A DNA stretch of 64,000 nt. It comes from Macrocybe gigantea. Its lineage: Eukaryota > Basidiomycota > Agaricomycetes > Agaricales > Callistosporiaceae. Shown piece after piece: positions 10,844 to 22,757 of this stretch (the stretch's first letter is position 1; the number at the start of each line of letters is the position of its first letter). A program made the translations under genes and the position numbers. Where the stretch lies: assembly GCA_011319805.1 (NCBI GenBank), contig SJRY01000229.1, positions 868,001 through 932,000 of the forward strand, in the 5' to 3' direction. The notes below the pieces were generated by a model that was not told the DNA's origin, searched no databases, and saw nothing but the letters and a program-made list of their open reading frames with translations.

Positions 10844-13579
10844 TTATGTCGGGAACGAACCAAGCGTGAACAACGTCTGCTTCTGCTTGCCTTTCCCTTT
10901 CTTCCCTTTTCCAGCAACTGGCGCCACGACGTCACCCTCTGTCGCCTGCGCGGCGCCCGAGCTCGCACCCGCACTGGCAGCAGGGGCGGTCCCAGACTGC
11001 CACGCCGGCACAGATGGGCCCGCAGGAGTCCCAAGAATGTTCTTCAACGACTGGTTCCCGCTGACTGGCGCCTTTGGCTTGGGCGGCGCAGATGGGAGCT
11101 CCGGGAACAGCGCGGAAGACAGTTTCGGGGGTGGCTTCCTCGGCTTGCTCCACCCGCCGCCGGCGCAGCTAGCGCGCTGTGCGGGTTCGGAACGACCGTC
11201 ACGGACTGATTCGTCTGCGGCGTCGTCGGTGGTGGTGCTGGCGGTGCTGGTCTGTAACTCGCGGAGCTGGATGCCCACGGCGTGCTGCGCTGCGGTTGGC
11301 GGAACATCGGAGTTCGTGATGTGCCGGTTTGGGTCGAGCTCGAAGCTTGAAGGGCCGGAAAGCGTTCTTGAGTGCTGTTGCCAAGTCCAGGTCGTTGAGC
11401 CGGTGACGACAACGACGACGACGACGACGACGCAGCAGCTCGCGCAACGCGATCCCACACCTGACGCGAAGACTGCTGAGACGACCGCGACGCCGTCGAG
11501 TGTTTTGCATTCAACACTCGTCCGCTCGCAATCCCTGCATATGCCGAGCCGGTCGACGTCGGAACCAAATCCGGGAACTCTCTACGTTGCTAAAACGACG
11601 CCTATGACTATCAAATCAACTCTTTTAAAGAGATGCGCTCACCTCGATGGCAAATCCTTTCCAGGACGCCAACAAATCTTGCTTCTTCTCCTCCGAGTCA
11701 ATAATATCAACAAATGAATTCACAATGCTGGCGGTGTGTTCTAGATTTTCGTCGAACACGTTCCAAATGGTCGATATTAGATCTCGGGCGCTAGATTCGG
11801 ATGACCGATATCCTCGAATTGCAGCTTTCACAACGGGAACAGCCGTCGCAGGATTTGCTGCCAACGACTGTAATCGTGCGATAAACGCCGCATGACGTCT
11901 TTTGAGACTCTGTCAGCATCCATTGTAGCCAGTGAAGTAGAAACCTTACTCTGCAACAGCGGGATCTACGTCGCCTAGTGGAGGCGAAGGCGGACGGCTT
12001 TGGTGGGGTGTCACATGGTCAGGCGAAGGAGTCGACCCTCCTTCAACGTCAAGTTTGTTCCAAAGCCTTCTCTGCGCCTTCCTCCCACGCCAGGAGGTCG
12101 CGGGAGCACGGACGGCGGAGGATGCTCCTGCGGATGGTGGCGTTGTTCCGGAGGCGGCTCCCTATCGCGTTCGCGGTGCTGTCGATCACGACGCCCATGA
12201 CGCCCTCCAACGCCTACTTCCTCAAACTCAAACTCGGCCAGCACCCTCCTCGCATCCTTTTTATCCCTTGCACTCATGTCTGCGCCGTGCTCTTCCACCA
12301 TGTGTGCTTTGAGGTCCAGGGCAGAGTTGAAGACAACGAACTTCCGGGCGAGGCACACGGGCTGTATGCACGGGTGGTGGGCTTGGTTGAAATGGCGCTC
12401 CTGAATAGGGGGTTAATGGCGAGACTGTCTCGCGCAAAGAATAGCATACCAGGCTTTCGTAATTCTGGAAGCTACAAATAATTCTTCGATAAACGGATGA
12501 ATTATGATCGCCATTAGAAAACACTCACTACTGGTCGCGAACCTCGTTTCGTTTGCAAATAAAGCATTCTTCGTGTCTTTCCCGCATGTGAGCGTAGAGC
12601 TCATCATCGCCAAAGAAACATTCACGGCAGAATTCGCAAAGCGGATGAATGCCGCCTTCGACCTGATCTTTCGGTACGGATCTCAGGTGTCGATAGTGAA
12701 GGCTAGGCAAATGAACAGGGAGGATGCTCGGTGGATACAGAGCGTGTTCATGAGCGAAAACCTTTTTGTGGCGGAGACAAAGATCGCTTCAAAGCGATCC
12801 ACATTCAGCACCAGAGTAACAAGGCGCTCATAAATTCCAGATACGCACCACATCAACTTTCCATGCGTTGCACGGACGTGCAGCTTCAGATCTCCCCACC
12901 CGTTCCCGATATAATCACAATCGGGATCGGGACAGTTGAAGCGCAGGAGGATGAGGGTCTCCTCCATCATCTCCTGCGTCTCGAAAAAGATCGAGAGCTT
13001 GGCGTCTTTGAAAGGGATCGACTCTGGCGTGAATGACGAAAATGACGCGTCCGCGGACGTCGTAAAAATCACCGAAGGTTGCGGTCCTATACTCATCGTC
13101 ATCCATTCCAAAAGAATCCAAAAAGAACAAAAAATTTCAATTCAATCATCACGTCGCCCATCTCGAGATCAAAGAAACAAAGGCGCAACCGCCCCGCGCT
13201 CACCTTGCAGAACGTGCAATCCGTCTTCTTATACAGCGCGCGGAGCCTCAGCGCGCAGACATGGCACGTGCGATGGTTGCACTCGGAGACCGAGTAGTAC
13301 TTGACCGGCTCCGCACAGATCCAGCACACGTCGGCGTCGCCACTGGGAGGAGGCGTCCGGCACCACCGCTTCATCCTTCGCCTCCGCCTTCGCATCACCC
13401 ACCGCTTTCTCCTGCGCAGTCATAGACGCACTCTGGTCGTCCTTCAACGCCATCCGATCGGCCTTGGGTGAGCCACCCGGCGCACCTCCACGACCCCGAG
13501 AGCGGCCCCGTCTTCCGCCCCTCCTCGGCCCCTGATTTTGGCGCGTCTGGGGTTGTGCAGCGGTCGTAAAGGTGGACAT
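10844..13579 (-). CDS. HEL2: Hel2/ZNF598-type RING E3 ubiquitin ligase of ribosome quality control
   Basis: Hel2 senses collided ribosomes and ubiquitinates 40S proteins. From ATG 13579 comes an Arg/Gly-rich N terminus (RRGGRRGRSRGRGG), then the RING at about 13340-13210 (CWICAEPVKYYSVSEC...HRTCHVCALRLRAL...CTFC). Next are SIPFKDAKLSIFFETQEM, the first zinc finger (CPDPDCDYIG...HVRATHG), CEFCRECFFGDDELYAHMRE, CFICKR, FQNYESLERHF, and a finger ending ALDLKAHMVEEHG. The middle has a helical block (FIARLQSLAANPATAVPVVK) and the end is the typical basic tail KGKKGKGKQKQTLFTLG. Introns are short and one exon is only 22 bases. The frame jumps without splice sites at several points: before the RING (about 13350), at the join leading to SVIFTT, near 12030 and in the Pro-rich tail. 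UBP3 lies immediately upstream on the same strand. Confidence 0.92.
12450..12471 (-). other. 22-base micro-exon of HEL2
   Basis: The exon runs between a TTTGTAG acceptor and a G|GTATGC donor, flanked by introns 12472-12531 (60 bases) and 12401-12449 (49 bases). It completes a split codon and supplies FQNYESL; phases fit perfectly on both sides, giving a continuous HFQNYESLERHFNQAHH. Skipping it would shift the frame (22 is not a multiple of three). Confidence 0.75.
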
Positions 13580-14042
13580 GTGTTTGAAAACGAGATATTT
13601 CCTTTCAAAGAGTTTTTCTCTGGGAAATCCCTGTGCAGGTTTTTTTGAGCTGTCATCCAAGGGCGGCCCTTTGAAGTAGACTTTGCACTCCAATCACGTG
13701 ATGTCATATCGGAGCCACTGTCATGCCAGCAGGAATTAAATATTCAACACGTCGGGGAGGAGTCAGGTCGAACAAATGCAGATCATAATGTTCGTTTGAA
13801 GTATCAGTAAAGACTGCCAATGGGTCCTTGAACCTGTATCCTAACCGTCACAAAATGCTTCGTAATCTAATAGTGAGTAAAGTATCACAGACGCCCGCAG
13901 CAGACGAGCGAGCAATCAAGCAGAGCAAGAAAAAAAAAGAAAAACGAGATATCGTAAGAAGGGCCGTTTGTGAAAGAGCGATTGCCACACTTTAGGCACA
14001 CGCCTATGATTGAGCAGAGCCGCCTTCCAGCGCAGCATGACC
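13580..14042. other. Spacer between HEL2 and UBP3
   Basis: This 463-base gap holds the HEL2 promoter side and the UBP3 3' end. Both genes are read leftward, so any read-through of UBP3 would enter HEL2. An A-rich run lies near 13930. No exon was found. Confidence 0.5.
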
Positions 14043-16980
14043 TCACCGGATCCGCCTATAGAACAACAAATACGCGCATTTCATTTCGTCTTCCGACGTC
14101 CCGAACACGTCGTCCGGCCTAATGTCCGACAAAAGTTCATCGTCGATGCGTATCCATCCTTCGCGCGATGTGTTGTCCAAGGTCGAGAAGCGGTTGGGAT
14201 GGAGGACGTCGAGCGTGTAGTGACCCCCCGAGGCAGAGTGACCGTGGTGGTAGAGGACTAAAAGGCATGGAATGAGCATGATGCATCATCCAAGACGATC
14301 AAACACAGAACACACCTCCAAAGAGCTTATACCGCGTCGTTCGTTTATTCGTCGGCGACATAACATCTGCCAACATGTCAGCGTTCCCCCGCCAGATTAA
14401 AAAAAAGAGTACACACCAGGCCCAACCTCAAGCTCTGGTCCGTATTTGACCTGTTTTGCCACCTTGACGACTCCGCCAACGCCGGTGTCGTAGCAGAACC
14501 GCTTCATATGCAGTACGAGAACGGGCGGAAGCGCATCGATGAGCACCTGCTGGCTCGCCTCTACGGTCACGCCCGGCCGCAACGGAGAAATGACCTGCAC
14601 AGGCTGCGGATGTGAGATGTGCGAAAGTGCATCTTGCACATTGTGGATATGGTCCGGCTGAAGAGTCGGGGAGGAAAGGCATAAACACAATGAAAGGCAA
14701 AAAAAAAAAAAATAGAATCCCGAACCTGAATATCAAGCCTGAGCGCCCTCCAATCCTCCACAACAACAGAATCCTTTTGATGCGGAACTTTGAGCGTCGA
14801 TCTGAACTTGCCGCCAAAGATGCGACTGATAGGCGAGTCGACGCTCTTGATCGTCCGAGTGACAATCGTCTGTTCTTTTTCCCGACCTCGTGCCAGCCCT
14901 CCTCGCTCGGCTCCTGCGCGAGCGACTCTGTCACAGCGTTGGTCTGTGGTAGCGTCGATTTCGACGACGGCGGAGCTGTGAGAACGTTGACTATGGACAT
15001 CAGCTCTTCTTCCAGGGCGTCAAGGAAGAAACCGAGGAACTCTTCCGCGTCCTCTTGTTGGCCGCTCTGTCAATAGGCGTAAACGAAAATTTCGGTGGAC
15101 AAATCAGGTGCTCTTACCCTCATACTATCAAAGCGCTTCTGCTCCTTCATGGCATCATAGACGTACGAAGGCAAAAGCTCTCCAGCCCACTCATCATCCT
15201 TTCTTCACCATCGACCTCCAGGTCTTTCTCCTTGCCCTTTCCCTTGCCCCAGCCCTTGGCACCGCTTCCACCAGTAAATTCCTTCAAAAACTCGACGATG
15301 GCATTCACAAGCGTGAGGCTCTCTTCACCCTCCTTGGCCGTCTTGCCCGCACCCAGGTTCAGGTTCACGCCGTCGATCGCCTTGCCCAGGTCCCTAAACA
15401 GCCGATGGAACGGCGAGCAATAGACCAGCACCTGCAGCACCGAATTCGCGAAGCACATGTTCCCGCTGTTTACCAACCCTCGCGGGCGAATCTTGATGTC
15501 GCTGCTACCCGCCGCCGCCGAATTGAGCAGCGCGAGAATCTCGTTGCGCTTCGCCTGGGCGATCTGCACGTGCGGGCCCTGCGCAGGCTTAGCGGTCGCG
15601 CGAGAGACGAGGCTGGGATGGAGAAGCCGACGACGGAAGACACAGGCAACGCATTCTTTGCCCGCGGAGTGGCGGCGGAGGTGGAGGCGGACGAGGACGA
15701 GGCGGGTTGCAGTAGAGACGCCCATGACTTTTTGAGCGAAGCCGGCTGCGGCGGTGGGGCAGGTTGTTCCGTGACGACTGAAGCAGGAAGCGTTGGCGTA
15801 GGGGACGACGACCGCTCCTCCGTGTTTGCTTGGCCATCAGGCAAAGCTAGAGTCACCTCTTTGTCAGCAATTTCATCTGGCTCTTCTTGTTTGTTATCGG
15901 GTGGCTTTGAGACGGTAACGGACTGAGACAGTGATGCAGAGAGCGAAGTGTTGGAAGACGAGGCTGGCGATCCTGGAAGGGTTGTCGGCGTGCCTGTGGT
16001 TTCTGTCACAGAGGAGGAAGAAATGGTAGAGGCGGGCGCCGTTGATACCTGCGGAGAGACATGAGGCTCTTTATCCTTCTCCTCCGCAGGCGCAGGCACG
16101 GCAGGATGTGCCGAAACAAGTTCTTCATGTTCAGGCTCAGATACCGGTGCTATTGTTTTTGAAGCCTGCGGCGGAGGCGACGGGGGAGGCGTTCGCTGTG
16201 CCAGTGCCCTTTGCATCACATCCTGCGGAGGATGGGCACGAGGAGATATATTATTCCAGGCGCGTGCGATGGATCATGGGGGCGACGCGACCAGATAGCC
16301 CACATGCCAAAGGGGACGCTGATCGTGCCGCCCGACGCCTGCATTGGGTGTTGCTCTTGGGGAGAGGCGGCGGGCGGTGCCGGGGCCGAGGTCGTGCTTT
16401 CATCCAATGTTTTATTATTTTCAGCAGACAAGGTAGAAGCCGTCGGAGGTGGAGGAAAAGGCATGCCATTTTCGTAATGGGGAGCGGGTTGTGATGATCC
16501 GCTCGGCGCAGCCTGAGTCATGGCTGGAGACTGGGGTGGAGGCTCAAAGTGTACCACGGGCGGGGGCATGGAAAGCTGCTTTGGAAGAGGCGAGAGTGGT
16601 TGCTGCGACTGGGACTGCCATGGAGGAATGTATGTCGCGGCATTTGCGTAGGATGGGGGGTACGGATGGGGTCGTTTGGAGGGCATTGGGTACGGCGGCT
16701 GGTGCTGATGCTGATGCTGGGGATATGAATGGGGGAAATTGTGATACGCGTGCGCGCCTCTTAAGGGTGGGTAAGCGGGCCCGCCACGGCCATTGAGGCG
16801 TGGCGACTGGTGTGGCGACTGGTGTGGCTGCTGTGGTTGGTGCATTTGATACGGGCTTTGTGGCGGGTACTGGTATGGATTTACAGGTCCAGGACTGTGA
16901 CTGGCGTATATTGGAGACTGTGGGTAGTACGACGACGGGCCTGGACCTTGATGAGGGTATGTAGAATGCGGGCTTGCCAT
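14043..16980 (-). CDS. UBP3: Ubp3/USP10-type ubiquitin carboxyl-terminal hydrolase
   Basis: This cysteine protease removes ubiquitin from ribosomal and trafficking proteins, in yeast with Bre5, and counteracts ribosomal ubiquitination. From ATG 16980 the first ~170 residues are a low-complexity domain rich in Pro, Gln, Tyr, Ser and His. Then come SVPFGMWAIW and ISPRAHPPQ, and a long Ser/Pro/Thr linker. The catalytic Cys box is at about 15490-15430: GLVNSGNMCFANSVLQVLVY. It is followed by PSYVYDAMKEQKRFDSMR, QQEDAEEFLGFFLDALEEE, a PPVLVLHMKRFCYDTGVGGV block and the His box YHHGHSASGGHYTLDVLHP, ending at 14043. The catalytic Cys and His are present. The frame slips by one base without splice sites near 16245, 15600 and 15190. 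HEL2, its functional opponent in animals, is the next gene downstream. Confidence 0.92.
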
Positions 16981-19900
16981 GGATGGGAAAAAAAATCTAG
17001 GAAGCAGCGTGAATGGCGTGCATCGGCCGAACGCCGTCTCGCTGGTGAACGTACTTTTCGGATATAAATTAAAAAGAGCTAATTGCTGAGACCGTCGTTT
17101 GGCAGAACTCTGGGGTTCCTCGTCGTCACTACGGCCGTCGTGCAACGGGCTTTTGTATCGATGTCGATGGCCGCGTGAACGCCCATGCTGCCCCATGTTT
17201 GTCAGCTAACCAAGCACGACCAAATACTCAAGTCGCGAACGGATCCCTTTCATCATCTGCTACAGCAACAATGGAGGAAACCGTCTCTTGAAGCTGAAAG
17301 CCCTTATTCACATGCCGCTTCTTGGATGAAATTTTGTGACTGGCAGGACTTTGCTGGCTTTCTGGACATGTCCGCTCTGTCAACCACGATCTCCGCCCAA
17401 TTCGGCCTCACTTGGGAATGGCGATCCGTCGAGACTATGTGCATGCAAAAACGGGCGGTTGACAATAAATTCAGCATCACGGATAGCTATCCTCATGCTC
17501 TGCCACCTGAAGACCACATGAGGGGCTTCATATAGAACTACCTGCACCACTTTGTCCCGGAGCTCAATTTCGGTGACAATAGCACTCGACATCGCTCATT
17601 CGCCTCATACTGGGCTTTGTACCATGCTTCGTGGACCCATTCATCATCAGTTCACATACCTTTTCATCTAACTTGTACCCTGACTGGTTGTGGCCAAGCG
17701 GGAGAAGCTCAATGACGACCTGTACGATTTAATCGGATATGGACTCCACCTCCATTAACGTCCTTTGGGACATCTAGGCGGAGCGGACGATCGGAGCCGG
17801 TCAGACTCAACTTCCGACATGAAATCAATTCCAGCGAGCGACGCTCCAGTGATCGACGCTGCTCGTTCCAAGCCTAATTCGTAGTACGTTCGGTACAGTC
17901 CCATGATGTCTATTATGCTACCAATGTACCCAGCGATCTCGGCACTCCTCTCAGAAAGTGTTTCGAGTCAGCCTCGCCCGGTGCGATCGCCTCTTTCTGT
18001 TCTCAAAAAGATTCATGTCAGCCCCAATACATGCTCTTCCGTGTCAGCCTCCTCATGGGTGATATATACTTCGCCCAACGAAGGCTAGCCCTTGTCCCGG
18101 CTTCCGACGATCATCATGAACCACCAACTCTTCTCTTCAATGAGGACATAATGACGAAAATCACCCGCATGACTCCGTATGCGCACTTTCGCGTTCGCAT
18201 ATGAGGAACGGGGTCTGCGATTTATGGTAATTCCGTCGTCCATGCATTTTTCGAGTTCCACGCCAACGTACAAGCATACAACCCCACACAAAATCCGATC
18301 GAAAGAGCCTGCGACAACGCACGAAAGCGCGTCCTTTCCTTTCCATCTCCATTCAATTTCTGCGCGAACAGAAAAAAGAAACAACATGCTACACACGTTC
18401 AACCAAGATCATCAGACCTCCCTAAATGCCATTGCGAGAAAACTCCGCACAAGCGACCTGGATCTTCTGGCGTCCTGACAGCCAATCTTCCCGACTGCGG
18501 TCCGACAGGCGCTGCATGACGTGAGGTAGCAGCAAGCTCGTCCGTCAAAACCCTGCAAATCAGCGCTCGGCTCGAATTCGAGCCGGCGTACTTTGTCAGG
18601 GACGGTCCAGGCGTCCCCCCACCCCACCTTCGTGCCTTCGTGCGGCCCTTTTCGAAGACATCATCATTGCGCATTGCGCCTCGAGTCCCAGTCCTGAGCC
18701 CTCGCGGCACTCTTTCCCAGGGGCCAAGCCATCAAAGGAAGGAATGACGAAAAGGAAGCAAGGTGAAGCGCACAAGTTCCTTCAACGTGTCCTCTGCCTT
18801 CAGAGGGATCTTCGCGGGCTCGTACGCATCCTAGTGGTCACAAGGATGACCAGGCTTCTTTGTTGAACCCTGACTTGCTGAGCGATAGCGACGGAATATG
18901 AACAGGTCACGTATGTACGAATTACTCAAAACTCCATCCCAAAGCCTCGAGCCATACATACGCCGCTCAAGGAAATCAGATGCGAACCCTTCGCCAAACG
19001 GCTCAAACGACGAGAGCGAACGCAATATCGGATATCGCATCCGGACTCGCTGATGCCAGGATACCCATGGTCACTCATCTTCTCGCCGTAACCTGCCAGG
19101 CGGAAAAAGCGTTTTTTTTTTAAACCCTTCCCGCTCGCACAAAACAGAATCATAAACTTCCTTTTGATCGGGTTCCTTGCCTTTCAATTCCGTCAGGGTC
19201 GATCTTTTTTTTTTTTATCTACCCGACCAGAGCCGACAATGCTCAACACCCAAAGACAGCGCAGCAAAAAAGTGCCGTTCAGGTTTGGGGGAAGCGAATA
19301 ACCCTGGTAACCAGCGCACCCTTCCCCATGGCAGCCTCATTTCTCGCCACCATGCCTGACTGACAGACGCGCCAACTTCTAAGACAGTTCGAGTCCTCCT
19401 CCGAAAAAATGCGATAGTTTTCCCTGTTAGCCGAAGGGAAAAAATTTGCGACGCCATTTGGCCAAGGAAAAGCCGAACCGGTTCGTCGCGAAGACTTTTT
19501 AGAGGCCTCAAGCCCTTCAACGGCATCAAAGAGAGCCGGAAGGACGACAGCTCTCCGCAAGCGACGCATCTTGGAATCACTCCGCAAATTGCGATTCTAG
19601 CCTTTGCCCATCCATTCTTTCTGTCCGCAAGCGTGCTTTGCCCGTCTGGTTTCTGCTGCTCGTGCTTGCGTCGTGTCATACATGTCCCGCTCATACCAGC
19701 AAGCGCACTTGTCTGGTGATCATGCCATGGCGTCCCAACCGAGACTCGTGAAAGGCTTCAGCTTTCGCAAGTGCCCACCTCTTTGACCCCTTTTCGCATG
19801 AGGCTTCCCCACACACAAGAGGATGTCAAGTTTAGGCGGTTGCTGTCATCTGCATGGTTCACTGTCCGGGCATGATGAGGAGCCTCCCCGAATTTCGCTG

Positions 19901-22706
19901 TTGCTCGTATCCGCGCACAAAGACCGTTCTTTACTCTGCTCATCCTCGTTTGCCCAGCGGACACGACGAGAACCCAACTGAGTGTCTCGGGGATTTCAGC
20001 CCAAAGAGGTCGCGACGGTCTCACACTAGACGGGTCCCATTGTACGCCTCTGGCATGAAGCTTGGAAGTCAATATATTCCAGAGACCTTTCATCATTCTT
20101 CCCAGAAATTCGAGTCTTCTAGTCCCTTCTCAGGTCCTCTGTTGAGATTTCCATTCCCGTACGTCTTTTCGCCGTATGGTGGTTGACGTCCTTGGTAGCG
20201 GATGTGCAGCTCTGTTCTTTTATCTGGCTTGTCTGAACCTTCGGACTTGTGGCTGGCACGATGCGGGGCGTGGATCCGAAGAGAAGTCACCGTTCAAGCA
20301 AGCTGACAACATATCACCGGTTCCACCACTTTGTTTCTCTCTGTCGGCCGATTCAGACGAACAGAAAAAGCAGAACCTCCGACTAGGCATCTGCACAGCG
20401 CAAGATGTCAGCGCCACGGCTGATCGCGCCGCACGTCAGAAAGAGAAGCGAGCCCTCCACCCTTCAAAGGTTGAAACCCAGACTCGCCCCCCAACGCGTG
20501 CGTTGCCAATACGAGGCTCAGAAAGAGGGAAACCCAGAAGGGCAACTGCTGCACGCATTTAGCACAAGTCAAACGGTTGGCTGGATCAGGACTTCAGGAA
20601 GTGAATTTTTTTTTTCTTTGGGGACACGCGCACGGTCTCGTGAATCTTACGACAGCTCAGCGCCCCAAAGATGGCAACCTCGCGCCCCGCCACGCGCCAG
20701 TAAGCTGCGTAACTAGCTTTCCTTCCTCGGACTCGTGCACCCCCTCCTGCTTGATGGCGTTCTAGGCGATTAGATAACAGCACCATCGTGGCAGTTGACG
20801 CGTTCTTGCGTGCCGAAGCTGTTGAAGCTGTGCTCACGGCCTTGCGGCGGGTTAGGAGGTGAGGAGCGCGATCAAGCGCAGGAGATTTGAGATCATGCAT
20901 GCGAGGAAAGGGTTCATGCCGTTTTGACGTCTTGAAGCACTAGACTGTGCATGAGGTTTTTCTGTTTGAAAAAAAAAAAAAAAGGAAAAACTATGCCAAA
21001 CACATCACACCATGACTTTTGACTTGAATCAGCTGACATTTGCACGTTCCCAAGTCTACAGCAATAAATCGACACTTTTTGTTTCTCAATTTCGAGCAGC
21101 CTACCCCGAGCGTTTTCGATAACCGACCAATGGACGCCTTTTGGTTCTTTTTTTTTTTTCCCTTTACCTTCCTAGATCCGGGTGCCCATCAACTCATCCC
21201 TTTGACCTCTCAACCAGCCTCCCTCTCACGAGATCCATGCAGCCGACCTTGCCGAAAAATCCGAACACAAAGGGAAAAAAAAAAGGAGGACATGGACCAC
21301 GCCGATGACGCAAGGTGATGATATCACCACCATCACAAACTCATCATATGATGCGCCGCGCGGTTTGCCCTTTCCGCTTTGTTGACGCCACGACGGCGCT
21401 AAAGCGAGGGTGTCGCGCTTTTTGATCGTCAAAGCGGGGATGGGTCTGTGCGGGGGGTGCGGGGCGAGGGTGCGGGCTTGACAGGCAGGCCAGGTCCATC
21501 AGCGAACAAAGGCCAAAGCTCTGCCGAGATGGGAATCGAATTGCGAAATTGCGAACCGGGCAGGGCTCCTGCAGAGCACGAACGTCAGTTTGGTAAAACT
21601 CGCCTGTTCCTGGTGCTTTTTCAAGAACGAGTTTTTTTTTTTTCTTTCATCGAGACAAAGAGGCTCTCGAACCAAGCAACGCAAAACGACGTTCTGTCAC
21701 AAAAGAGAAACCGAAAGAGCGTACGCAAACGCGAGGCCTGGTGATCGATCCCCAGCTAATACGAGTACGCATACGACAAAGAAGACGACCCAGGGATCGA
21801 ATGTCGAACACCGGCGAATTCATATCCGGCGTCTTTTCGAGTCGAGGAGAAGCTTCATACAAATCTTGTGTGGATTTCTGAGAACGCCGAGCGTTTTTGA
21901 AAAGAAAGCTTTGAGCTTCGCACGTTTGCCTTTGACGAGCGTTATCGTCTTTTCATCTAGAGCAAGAAAAGGAACGTACATACGCCTCTTCTCCTCGTGC
22001 CAGGCGATGATCGATGATCGATGGAGAGTCGATTATCGAGTCGCTGCATGTCGTCAAGGTTTTGGAACAAAGGGCGTTTTAATGTGAATCTATTTATATA
22101 ATCACATTGCCTTTCATGCGTGATCGTCAGAGCATTAACATATGACGTCGACTCACCTATGCGGTCTGTCCCTCGATGTCGAACGACGATCGAGGTGTTG
22201 TTGGAGGTAGGGGGAACCGGTTACATCGGCGTCCTATAGCCGTGTGCACGTCATGAGCGTAGCAGTAGGTTGGTTTCACCGGATGGACGAAGATGTGCCA
22301 GAGTCAAAAGCGATACGATGCGCATCGGGGTGTTGTAGTGCCGAACATGATCCTGTACGCCATCTGATTCAGTTTTCAAGAATCAGTTGTCACAGAGCAC
22401 AAAACAAAACAGGAATGCAGCGCAGTTTCAGAGGACGCATACGAAATATCCGCTCGGCCGGACGTTGTTGATAAAACAGCTGACGAACAGAGCAAAGGAG
22501 GAACAGGACTGGCCACCCCGATGATGACATAATGCATAAAGGACTCTTCTTGTGGCCTCGTTGTTGGTGCGAGGTTCGATAAAGGACGATTATCGGAGAT
22601 TCCGTGTGGGGAAAGAACGAGACAAGTCAGCCAAGCCGGACGCTTTGTTTGTCAATCGAACCGGTTCAGATCTAAATCTGGAATGTGAGTGGACCACATT
22701 CCTGTT
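16981..22706. other. Gene-poor region, no supported gene
   Basis: About 5.7 kb with only scattered short frames on both strands. At 17592 a short minus-strand frame begins MSSAIVTEIELRDKVVQ and has a possible donor, but no family could be recognised and it ends quickly. Short T or A runs occur near 19100, 19205, 20610, 20970 and 21150. Nothing resembles a tRNA, rRNA or transposon protein. Confidence 0.5.
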
Positions 22707-22714
22707 TATAAAAA
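22707..22714 (+). promoter_or_regulatory. TATA box of the 22.8 kb gene
   Basis: TATAAAAA lies 44 bases upstream of the ATG at 22758. With the usual 25-35 base spacing, transcription would start at about 22740, which supports 22758 as the first usable ATG. Confidence 0.5.
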
Positions 22715-22757
22715 CGGCGAGTCGTAACCAAAACTCATTCTCCTCCCCAAGGGTGTC

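Noticed and set aside
13330..13375. A 24-base GT...AG intron before the HEL2 RING
   Set aside because: Far shorter than any credible intron; treated as a frame slip.
19215..19694. A minus-strand frame rich in Arg and Leu
   Set aside because: Looks like a chance opening; no family features and no start context.
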